Shown here: positions 15,738 through 22,664 of the stretch, in pieces
How positions within the stretch are numbered: the stretch's first letter is position 1
How the letters are laid out: the number at the start of each line of letters is the position of its first letter
Assembly: GCA_036262035.1 (NCBI GenBank)
Contig: DATAJS010000026.1
Coordinates: 1 to 35,971, forward strand
Length of the DNA stretch: 35,971 nt
Direction: 5' to 3'
DNA from: Burkholderiales bacterium
GTDB lineage: Bacteria > Pseudomonadota > Gammaproteobacteria > Burkholderiales > SG8-41
Program-made: the position numbers and the translations under genes
The notes under the pieces: generated by a model
Told to the model about the DNA's origin: nothing
The model's input: only the letters and a program-made list of their open reading frames with translations
Databases searched by the model: none

Positions 15738-16765
15738 GACATTTCAACCAGTCATCGCGAGGAGCCGCGATAGCGCGACGACGCGATCTCGTGTCGCACG
15801 GCTTCCGGACGCTCCGGGATTGCTTCGTCGCTTCGCTCCTCGCAATGACGTCCGTTGCAAGCGCTGCCGAATCGTACCCGTCACGTCCGATCCGCATGGT
15901 CGTGCCGTTCGCGCCGGGCGGCGGCTCGGACATCATCGCGAGGCTCGTCGCGCCGCGCATGACCGAGGCGCTCGGCCAGCAGGTGATCGTGGACAACCGT
16001 CCCGGCGGCAACACCGTGATCGGCGTGCGCCTGGTCGGCACCGCGCGTCCCGACGGCCACACGCTGCTCCTCGCCAACGCCAACTTCACGATCAACGCTG
16101 CGCTGTACGAGAAGCTTCCGTACGACCCGATCCGCGATTTCGCGCCGGTCGCGCCGCTGTCGAACGTCGCCAACGTGCTCGTCGTGCATCCGGGCGTCGC
16201 GGCGAAATCGGTGAAGGAGCTGATCGCGCTGGTGAAAGCCAAACCGGGCCAGCTCAACTTCGCTTCGCCCGGAGCCGGCACCTCGTCGCACATGGCGGGC
16301 GTGCTGTTGCAGGCGCTGGCGGGACTCGACTTCACGCTGGTGCTCTACAAGGGCGCGGGGCCCGCGATGATCGACCTCGTGGGCGGCCAGGTGAACATGG
16401 CCGTCGCTGCGATGTCGAGCGTCACGGCGCACGTCAAATCCGGCAGGCTGCGCGCGCTGGGCGTCACCACCGCCAGGCGCTCGAGCACCATGCCCGAAGT
16501 GCCCACGATCGCCGAATCGATCCCCGGCTACGAAGTGACCAACTGGTTCGGCGTGCTCGCCGCCGCGGGAACGCCCGCGCCGGTAATCGCGCAGTTGAAT
16601 TCGGCGATCGCCCGCATCGGCGCGGATCCCGAATTCCAGAAGCTCATGGCCGCGCAGGGCAACGAGCCTTTCGTGATGTCGCGCGCCGAGTTCGAGCGCT
16701 TCATCAAGGCCGAGGTCGCGAAGTGGGCGAAGCTCGGCCGCGATTACAAGCTGCGCGTGGAGTGA
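15734..16765 (+). CDS. Bug/TctC-family solute-binding protein 5, signal peptide built from a dispersed repeat
   Basis: 343 aa from the ATG at 15734, which gives an ATGA overlap with the preceding Bug gene. The mature domain starts near residue 46 (ESYPSRPIRMVVPFAPGG), and VIVDNRPGGN, DGHTLLLAN, VLYKGAG (usually VPYKG) and MPEVPTIAES follow. Residues from about 7 to 39 come from a 99-bp inverted repeat at 15751-15849, and its right arm encodes the hydrophobic core DCFVASLLAMT. The later ATG at 15846 would give MTSVASAAESYP, too short for export. The N-terminus is about 22 residues longer than in repeat-free paralogues. Tandem with another Bug gene between two MmgE/PrpD genes. Confidence 0.9.
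   Translation: MRHFNQSSRGAAIARRRDLVSHGFRTLRDCFVASLLAMTSVASAAESYPSRPIRMVVPFAPGGGSDIIARLVAPRMTEALGQQVIVDNRPGGNTVIGVRLVGTARPDGHTLLLANANFTINAALYEKLPYDPIRDFAPVAPLSNVANVLVVHPGVAAKSVKELIALVKAKPGQLNFASPGAGTSSHMAGVLLQALAGLDFTLVLYKGAGPAMIDLVGGQVNMAVAAMSSVTAHVKSGRLRALGVTTARRSSTMPEVPTIAESIPGYEVTNWFGVLAAAGTPAPVIAQLNSAIARIGADPEFQKLMAAQGNEPFVMSRAEFERFIKAEVAKWAKLGRDYKLRVE
15751..15849. repeat. Dispersed 99-bp inverted repeat within a Bug gene
   Basis: Left end gtcatcgcgaggagc (15751-15765) and right end gctcctcgcaatgac (15835-15849) are inverted copies with one mismatch, and the complementarity continues inward (gcgacgacgcgat against attgcttcgtcgc). This is a common type of dispersed bacterial palindrome whose arm encodes DCFVASLLAM in one frame. 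It has no stop codon in the Bug frame. Confidence 0.8.
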
Positions 16766-16767
16766 CG

Positions 16768-18120
16768 ATGGCGACGATCGTCGAGGCGCTCGCGGCTTAC
16801 GGCGCGAACCTGAGCTTTCGGGACATCCCCGCCGCGGCTGTCGAGAAGGCAAAGATCTGCGTGCTCGATCTCATCGGCATCGCGACCGCGGGCGCGTCAC
16901 GCAGCAACGCACGGGTCGCGGTGAAGACGGCGACGGCGCTCGGCGCGCCCGGCAAGGCGCCGGTGTGGCTCGACGGACAGCGGCTGCGCGCGATCGACGC
17001 GGTGCTGCCGAACTCGGTCGCGTCGCACTGCATCCTCCAGGACGACTGGCTGCCGGTGAGCCATTCGCACGTCGGCGCCGCCGTCGTGCCCACCGCGCTC
17101 GCGGTCTGCGAAGAGGAGGGCGGCAGCGGCGCCGATCTCATCGCCGCGATCGTCGCCGCGTACGACATCGCCGACCGCTCGGGGGAGCTGTCGGTGCCGA
17201 TGTTCAATCGCGGCTTCAGGCCGAGCGCGCTGTGCGCGTACTTCGGCGCGACGGCAGCGGCGGCGAAGCTGTTGCGCCTCGATGCGGAACAGACCGCGAA
17301 CGCGCTCGGCTGCGCGGGCAGCGTCTGCGGCGGGGTGCTCCAGCCCTGGCGCGAAGGCTCGATGGAGTGGTCGTTCCAGGAGGGTCTCGCGTCGCGTGCC
17401 GGCATCACCGCCGCGCATCTCGCACGCAACGGGCTCGCGGGCTCGCGCACCGTCATCGAAGGCAACTCGGGGCTCAACAAGAGCTTCGGCGGCACCAACG
17501 AAGGCGAGCGCGGCGCTGTGGACAAGCTCGGCGAGCACTTCCGCATCGTCGACACCTGCTTCAAGCGCTTCCCGACCGGCGGCGCCAACCAGGGCAGCGC
17601 GTCGGTGTCGCACGCGCTGGCGAACCGCCATCGCATCGACTGGCGGCGCATCGTCAAGGTCGACGTCGAGATTCCGCACGCGGGCACGCACGAGCGCATG
17701 AATTACGCCGGCATCGATTACGCCGGCCCGTACGCGTCGATCGACCAGTGCCTCATCAGCAAGCAGTTCGCGATCGCGATGAACCTCAAGACCGGCGACG
17801 TGCGCTACGCCGACATGGAGCGCGAGCGCGCCGATCCTGATTTCCTGGCGCTCACGCACAAGATCCGGCTCTCCGAGACCGCTGCGCGCCGGGGCTGGGA
17901 CCTCGCGATGCGCATCCATCTCGACGACGGCACGGTCATCGCGGGCTCGGGCGCCGACATCGATCAGGGCCAGCTCTATCTCGACTGGCCGTGCGCGGTT
18001 GGAAAATTAAATGCGGTGACGCGAGGCTTGCGCAGCGAAGAGACGGCCGCCGCGATCGTCGAGGCCGTGAAGACGCTCGATACGCTGCCGTCCGTCGCGC
18101 CCCTGACCGCGCTGCTATGA
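16768..18120 (+). CDS. MmgE/PrpD-family protein 2
   Basis: 450 aa, start ATG at 16768 preceded by ggag, 2 bases after the Bug stop. Motifs include KICVLDLIGIATAG, NSVASHCILQDDW (active-site region), SHVGAAVVPTALAV, CAYFGATAAAAKLL, GNSGLNKSFGG and FKRFPTGGANQG. It is clearly different from MmgE/PrpD protein 1, so the two are not a recent duplication. It would act as a dehydratase or decarboxylase of a di- or tricarboxylate. Placement directly after two Bug genes, whose family binds such acids, makes a shared substrate plausible. The alpha/beta hydrolase gene begins 30 bases downstream. Confidence 0.9.
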   Translation: MATIVEALAAYGANLSFRDIPAAAVEKAKICVLDLIGIATAGASRSNARVAVKTATALGAPGKAPVWLDGQRLRAIDAVLPNSVASHCILQDDWLPVSHSHVGAAVVPTALAVCEEEGGSGADLIAAIVAAYDIADRSGELSVPMFNRGFRPSALCAYFGATAAAAKLLRLDAEQTANALGCAGSVCGGVLQPWREGSMEWSFQEGLASRAGITAAHLARNGLAGSRTVIEGNSGLNKSFGGTNEGERGAVDKLGEHFRIVDTCFKRFPTGGANQGSASVSHALANRHRIDWRRIVKVDVEIPHAGTHERMNYAGIDYAGPYASIDQCLISKQFAIAMNLKTGDVRYADMERERADPDFLALTHKIRLSETAARRGWDLAMRIHLDDGTVIAGSGADIDQGQLYLDWPCAVGKLNAVTRGLRSEETAAAIVEAVKTLDTLPSVAPLTALL

Positions 18121-18150
18121 TCGCGGCCCTGTAGATCCCGGAGGACTTAC

Positions 18151-18960
18151 ATGCCCCGCCTCAAACGCGAGAGCGACGTCGAGATCCAGTATCGCGTCGA
18201 CGATTTCACCGACCCGTGGCGCAAAGCCGACACGATCCTGATGATCCACGGCAACAACGAGAGCGGCCTCGCGTGGTACGGCTGGGTGCCGCACCTCACG
18301 CGGCACTACAGGATCGTGCGGCCCGACATGCGCGGCTTCGGCGAATCGACGCCGATGCGCCGAGACTTCCCGTGGACGCTGGACACAGTGATCGACGATT
18401 ACCTGGCAGTCATGGACGCGCTCGGTATCGAGCGCTTCCACCTCGTCGGCGCGAAGATCGGCGGCGTCATCGGCCGTGCCTTCGCCGCGCGGCACCCGAA
18501 ACGCGTGCGCACGCTGACCGTCGCCGGCTCGCCGCCGCCGGTGCGCGCCGATCGGCACACCATCGACCAGCGGGTGAAGGAAGTCGAAGAGCTCGGCATC
18601 GAGCACTGGGCCCGGCGCAGCATGGCGGCCCGCCTCGGCAGCGCTTTCCCGAAAGAAGGGATCGAGTGGTGGATCCAGTACATGGCGCGCACCGCGATGT
18701 CGACCGAGGCAGGGTTCTGCGCGACGATCAATTTCTCCGACATCACGCAGGACGTCGCGAACATCCGCTGCCCGATGCTCGTGCTGACGACGGCCGAGAG
18801 CGGCCTCGCGTCGGTCGAGGAGACCAGGGCGTGGCAGCAGAAGGTGCCGCATTCCGAGCTCGTGGTGCTGCCGGGCAACTCGTTCCACGTCGCGGCGACC
18901 GATCCGGATGCGTGTGCGCAAGCCACGCTCGAATTTCTCGCGAGGCACAAGGATGTTTAA
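18151..18960 (+). CDS. Alpha/beta hydrolase with Lys in place of the nucleophile
   Basis: 269 aa with a clear alpha/beta-hydrolase fold: MIHGNNES oxyanion region (31-38), RPDMRGFGES (57-66), elbow LVGAKIGGVIG (98-108) and late His H246 (GNSFHVAA). The elbow normally reads GxSxG or GxDxG, but here it is G-A-K-I-G, with K102 (aag) at the nucleophile position. The acid position near LTTAESGLAS has Glu rather than Asp. It is therefore either non-hydrolytic (lyase, isomerase or binding role) or uses another mechanism. The start ATG has a strong ggagg 6-7 bases upstream. It overlaps the next Bug gene by 8 bases. Confidence 0.85.
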   Translation: MPRLKRESDVEIQYRVDDFTDPWRKADTILMIHGNNESGLAWYGWVPHLTRHYRIVRPDMRGFGESTPMRRDFPWTLDTVIDDYLAVMDALGIERFHLVGAKIGGVIGRAFAARHPKRVRTLTVAGSPPPVRADRHTIDQRVKEVEELGIEHWARRSMAARLGSAFPKEGIEWWIQYMARTAMSTEAGFCATINFSDITQDVANIRCPMLVLTTAESGLASVEETRAWQQKVPHSELVVLPGNSFHVAATDPDACAQATLEFLARHKDV

Positions 18961-20011
18961 CGGCTTGAACCGCCAAGGACGCAAAGGACGCAAAGGAAAG
19001 CCGATAAAACCTTGGCGCGCCTTGGCGTTGCCTTGGCGTCCTTTGCGTAATTGCTTTTTGTGTCTCGTGGCAGCGCTCGGTGCGTTTTCGAGCCACGTTC
19101 TCGCGCAGACCTATCCGACCAAACCCATCCGCATCATCGTGCCGTGGCCGCCGGGCGGCGGGACCGATCTGGTCGCGAGGACGGTCGCGCACAAGTTCGG
19201 CGAGACCCTCGGGCAGCTCGCGGTGGTAGAGAATCGCGCGGGCGCCAACGGCATCATCGGCGCCGACGCGGCGGCCAAGGCCGCGCCGGACGGCTATACC
19301 GCGATGATCACGATCGCTTCGCACGCGATCAACCCGACGCTCTACAGGAAGCTGCCGTACAACACGGCGAGCGATTTCGCGCCGGTGTCGCTGCTCGCCG
19401 AATATCCGTTCGTGCTCACCGTGCATCCTTCGCTGCCGGTGAAGACCACGCGCGAGCTGATCGCGTTCGCGAAGCAGCGGCCGAAGCAGTTGAGCTACGC
19501 GTCGTCGGGCATCGGCAGCGGCCCGCACCTGGGCATGGAGCTTTTCAGGAGCCTGAGCGGCATCGACATCGTGCACATCCCGTACAAAGGCGCGGGGCAG
19601 GCGATGACCGACCTCATCGCCGGCAACGTGCACCTGTTCCTCAACAACTTCCTCGCCGGCGCGACGCACATCCGCTCGGGCAAGCTGCGCGCGCTGGGCG
19701 TGACGACACGCAAACGTTCGCCCGCCGCGCCGGAGCTGCCGACGATCGCCGAATCGGGCGTGCCCGGCTACTCCGTGAGCGGTTGGTACGGCCTGTTCGT
19801 GCCCGCCGCGACGCCGGCGAACATCGTCAAGACGCTCAACACGGCCGCGCAGAAAGCGCTGCGAGCGAAGGACGTCAGCGACCGCCTGAGCGGCGAAGCC
19901 GCCGAGATCGTCGCCAGCTCGCCCGCCGAGTTCGCGAAGTTCTTCAACGCCGAAGTCGCGAAGTGGGCCGGCGTCATCGACAAAGCGGGCATCAGGCCGG
20001 AGAGCTGGTGA
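18953..20011 (+). CDS. Bug/TctC-family solute-binding protein 6, N-region from a dispersed repeat
   Basis: 352 aa from the ATG at 18953, overlapping the hydrolase stop. The signal peptide is long: a highly basic n-region (NRQGRKGRKGKPIK), then a hydrophobic core CFLCLVAALGAF and the cleavage-like HVLA/QTYP. The mature start YPTKPIRIIVPWPPGGGTD at residue 54 is followed by VVENRAGANG, DGYTAMIT, HIPYKGAGQ and APELPTIAES. The n-region and part of the linker are encoded by the ccaaggacgcaaagg repeat at 18970-19048. This is the longest Bug protein in the window. The exonuclease gene begins inside its stop (GTGA). Confidence 0.9.
   Translation: MFNGLNRQGRKGRKGKPIKPWRALALPWRPLRNCFLCLVAALGAFSSHVLAQTYPTKPIRIIVPWPPGGGTDLVARTVAHKFGETLGQLAVVENRAGANGIIGADAAAKAAPDGYTAMITIASHAINPTLYRKLPYNTASDFAPVSLLAEYPFVLTVHPSLPVKTTRELIAFAKQRPKQLSYASSGIGSGPHLGMELFRSLSGIDIVHIPYKGAGQAMTDLIAGNVHLFLNNFLAGATHIRSGKLRALGVTTRKRSPAAPELPTIAESGVPGYSVSGWYGLFVPAATPANIVKTLNTAAQKALRAKDVSDRLSGEAAEIVASSPAEFAKFFNAEVAKWAGVIDKAGIRPESW
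18970..19048. repeat. ccaaggacgcaaagg-type dispersed inverted repeat
   Basis: The left arm cgccaaggacgcaaagg (with acgcaaagg duplicated, 18971-18996) is complementary to the right arm ccttggcgtcctttgcgt (19031-19048); an extra cttggcg unit lies between. It lies wholly within the coding sequence of the Bug gene starting at 18953 and is open in that frame. It encodes the basic n-region and the segment LALPWRPLRN. Confidence 0.78.
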
Positions 20012-20844
20012 TCGTCGTCCAGCTCGTCGACGGGACGTACGAGCTCTTCCGTCACTTCTACGGCCTGCGGCGCTTCAACAAGGGCGCCGACCGGCCGTAC
20101 GGCGCGGTCGTGGGCGTGCTGCAGACCGTGCTGCATCTCCTCGAAAGCGGAGAGACCCACGTCGGCGTCGCGACCGATCACGTCATCGAATCGTTTCGCA
20201 ACGCCTTGTGGCCCGGCTACAAGACCGGCGCGGGCATCGAGCCTGCGCTGCTCGCGCAGTTCCATCCGCTGGAGGACGCGCTCGCAGCGATGGGCGTGAC
20301 GGTGTGGCCGATGGTCGAGCTCGAAGCCGACGACGCGCTCGCTTCGGCCGCTTACCTCGCGGGCAAGGATTCGCGCGTCGAGAAGGTCGCGATCTGGACG
20401 CCCGACAAGGACCTCGCGCAGTGCGTGCAGGGCGAGCGCATCGTTCAGGTCGACGGCCGCCGCAAGACGATCCGCGACGAAGCGGGCGTGACAGAGAAGT
20501 TCGGCGTTCCGCCTTCGCGCATTCCGGATTACCTCGCGCTCGTCGGCGACAGCGCCGACGGCTATCCCGGCATCGCCGGGATCGGTGCGAAAACGGCGGC
20601 GCAGCTCATCCGCCGTCACGGGCCGATCGAAGATTTTCCCGACGACGTTTTGAAAGACCAGCGCGACCTCGCGCTGCTCTTCAAGACGCTCGCGACGCTG
20701 CGCACCGACGCGCCCTTGTTCAAGGACGCCGACAGCTTGCGCTGGCGCGGCCCGACGCCTGCGTTCGAGGAATGGGCGCGGCGGATGGAGGCGCCGCGGC
20801 TGCTCGAGCGCGCGAAGAAAGCCGCGGAGAAAACCGGGGTCTGA
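20008..20844 (+). CDS. Stand-alone 5'-3' exonuclease / flap endonuclease domain protein
   Basis: 278 aa, similar in extent to the N-terminal domain of DNA polymerase I but without a polymerase. Metal-binding residues are D8 (VDGTYELFR), D57 (ATDHVIESFR), E104/E106/D108/D109 (ELEADDAL), D133/D135 (TPDKDLAQ) and D181/D184 (VGDSADGYPG). The helix-3-turn-helix IAGIGAKTAAQL follows. It would cleave flaps or RNA primers on nucleic acid. The GTG at 20008 overlaps the Bug stop (GTGA), with ggagag upstream. A DNA-processing enzyme ending a transport/catabolism operon is odd. The last codons and the stop TGA (20842-20844) lie within a GGGGTCTGACCCC repeat. Confidence 0.9.
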   Translation: MIVVQLVDGTYELFRHFYGLRRFNKGADRPYGAVVGVLQTVLHLLESGETHVGVATDHVIESFRNALWPGYKTGAGIEPALLAQFHPLEDALAAMGVTVWPMVELEADDALASAAYLAGKDSRVEKVAIWTPDKDLAQCVQGERIVQVDGRRKTIRDEAGVTEKFGVPPSRIPDYLALVGDSADGYPGIAGIGAKTAAQLIRRHGPIEDFPDDVLKDQRDLALLFKTLATLRTDAPLFKDADSLRWRGPTPAFEEWARRMEAPRLLERAKKAAEKTGV

Positions 20845-20920
20845 CCCCGATAAAGCCGGGGTCAGACCCCAACCGTCGTCGGGTCCGACCCCGGTCTCTT
20901 CGGGGTCGGACCCGGGTTTT
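20830..20920. repeat. Cluster of four GGGGTC-type palindromes between convergent genes
   Basis: The units aaccggggtctgacccc (from 20832), ccggggtcagacccc, gggtccgaccccgg and cggggtcggacccggg lie in a row. The first contains the exonuclease stop codon, and the last borders the GGT stop (taa on the minus strand, 20919-20921). The T-rich edge ggtttt and the strong hairpins suggest a bidirectional terminator. Confidence 0.8.
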
Positions 20921-22580
20921 AGAACCCTAAAGCCATACCGCCGGGCCGCGGATCGCTGGCGCCGCGCAAAACCCCGTTCTTCGCGTCGATCTGTATGAGC
21001 TGCACCGCGCCGCCGCCGGAGTATGCGGCGAGGCGCTCGATGGTGTGGCCGTAGCCCGCGAGCGTCTCGATCGATTTCTCGGGGATGCCCTGCTCGAACT
21101 TCACGACGGGCGGCCGATCGATGTTGACCGGGTCGGTGCCGGGGAAGCTGTACCAGCGCGGCGATTCGACCGCCTGCTGCAGCGTGAATCCGTGGTCTAC
21201 CAACCCCGTGATGACCTGGGTGCTCCACTGCGTCTGCTGGTCGCCGCCGGGCGTGCCGCCGACGAGCCACGGCGCTCCGTCGCGGAACATGAGCCACGCG
21301 TTGAGCGTGTGCATCGTGCGGCGTCCGGGTGCGATGCAGTTGGGGCTCGCCGGGTCGAGGCTGAAGCCGCGGCCGGCGCGGTTGTTGAGCGTGATGCCGG
21401 TCTCACCGGCGACCACGCCCGAGCCGAACGCGCTCGACAGGCTGTGGATGAACGACACCGCGTCGCCTTGTCCGTCCGCGACGCAGAAATAGCTCGTGTC
21501 GCTGCCCGACTCCGGCAGGTTCGCGCCCTGCGGCCACAGCGCTTTCAACGGATCGATCTCGGCGCGGCGGCGCTGTGCGTGCGCTTTCGAGATCAGGCGG
21601 TCGAGCGGCCAGTCGACGAACGCCGGATCGCCGGCGTACTTGTTGCGATCGGCGAACGCGAGCTTCTTCGCTTCGACGAGCAGGTGGATGCGCTCGGCGG
21701 AGAACGGCTCGTATTTCGAGAGCTCGAAACCTTCGAGGATGTTGAGCTGCTCGAGCACCAGGAAGCCCTGCGAAGGCGGCGCGGTCTCGTAGACCGTCAG
21801 CCCGCGGTAAGTGCTCGAGATCGGCTGATACACGACGGCCTGCTGCTGCGCGAAATCGGCAAGCTCGAAAGGCGCGCCTTCGCTCTTGAGGAACGCGACG
21901 ATCTTCTCGGCGGTCTCGCCGCGATAGAACGCGTCGGCGCCGCCTTTCTGCACGGCGCGCAGGCTCTTCGCGAGGTTGGGTGCGTTCCAGCGATCGCCCG
22001 CGGCCGGCGCCGCTCCGCCGCGCAGGAACTGCGCGGCCGAGTGCTTGTGCTGCGCCAGCAGCTTGGCGTCCGCGTTGATGCGCCCGCTGATGTAAGCGGT
22101 GATCGCGAGGCCGTTCTCCGCGAGATCGATCGCCGGCGCCCACAGATCCGCCCACGGCATCGTGCAGTAGCGCTTGTGCAGCGCTTCGTACACGCTGACC
22201 GCGCCCGGCACCGACACCGAGTGCACGCCGTTGAACGGCATCTTCTTGTGGCCGCGGCTCGCGTAGTACTCACGGGTCGCGCCGCTCGCGGCGACGCCGC
22301 TGCCGTTGAATGCGATGGTCTCGCGCTTCTTCGCGTCGTGAAGCACGACGAACGCGTCGCCGCCGAGGCCGCACTTCATCGGCAGCACCACGCCTTCCGC
22401 CGCCGCGACCGCGATCGCCGCGTCGAACGCATTGCCGCCGCGCTGGAGCACCGCCATGCCGATGCACGCCGCGGCGGGATGCGCGGACGCCACCATGCCC
22501 CGCGTTCCGAATGCTTCGGGTCTTTGCTTCGCCCGGGCGGCTTCAGCCGCGCTCAGGCCCCACGATCCGTCGTCTACCAT
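20919..22580 (-). CDS. ggt: Gamma-glutamyltransferase-family Ntn hydrolase
   Basis: 553 aa. N-terminal motifs GMVASAHPAAACIGMAVLQRGGNAFDAAIA and LGGDAF are typical. The autoprocessing nucleophile is T362 in SGSDTSYFCVADGQG, which becomes the N-terminus of the small subunit. SSAFGSGV and GGTPGGDQQTQW follow. I chose the ATG at 22580 because gagg lies 8 bases upstream; an in-frame ATG at 22625 would add 15 residues and sit among candidate promoter elements of the divergent Bug gene. No signal peptide is visible, so a cytoplasmic location is likely, unlike the periplasmic E. coli enzyme. It may cleave gamma-glutamyl amides; distant homologues act as acylases. Confidence 0.88.
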   Translation of the reverse strand: MVDDGSWGLSAAEAARAKQRPEAFGTRGMVASAHPAAACIGMAVLQRGGNAFDAAIAVAAAEGVVLPMKCGLGGDAFVVLHDAKKRETIAFNGSGVAASGATREYYASRGHKKMPFNGVHSVSVPGAVSVYEALHKRYCTMPWADLWAPAIDLAENGLAITAYISGRINADAKLLAQHKHSAAQFLRGGAAPAAGDRWNAPNLAKSLRAVQKGGADAFYRGETAEKIVAFLKSEGAPFELADFAQQQAVVYQPISSTYRGLTVYETAPPSQGFLVLEQLNILEGFELSKYEPFSAERIHLLVEAKKLAFADRNKYAGDPAFVDWPLDRLISKAHAQRRRAEIDPLKALWPQGANLPESGSDTSYFCVADGQGDAVSFIHSLSSAFGSGVVAGETGITLNNRAGRGFSLDPASPNCIAPGRRTMHTLNAWLMFRDGAPWLVGGTPGGDQQTQWSTQVITGLVDHGFTLQQAVESPRWYSFPGTDPVNIDRPPVVKFEQGIPEKSIETLAGYGHTIERLAAYSGGGAVQLIQIDAKNGVLRGASDPRPGGMALGF

Positions 22581-22664
22581 GATGTGCACCTCGTCGATCT
22601 CGAACTGCGATTTTACGTCGGGCATAATCGACGCGCCGATAATCTCTCGAATGAGGCCACTCCC

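Noticed and set aside
15754-15800. Twin-arginine signal (ARRRDLVS) in Bug protein 5
   Set aside because: The residues after the arginines do not match the SRRxFLK pattern, and the sequence is repeat-derived; Sec export is more likely.
15846-16765. Short start of Bug protein 5 at the ATG after the repeat
   Set aside because: It would begin MTSVASAAES and lack a hydrophobic core for export; the ATGA-coupled start at 15734 is better supported.
14748-20920. GGGGTC palindromes as parts of an insertion sequence or CRISPR
   Set aside because: Copies are few, unevenly spaced, and have no transposase, spacers or cas genes nearby.
21045-22664. Upstream extension of the Bug protein 7 frame through the ggt region
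   Set aside because: It is the antisense of the GGT gene; the signal peptide begins at the GTG at 22665.
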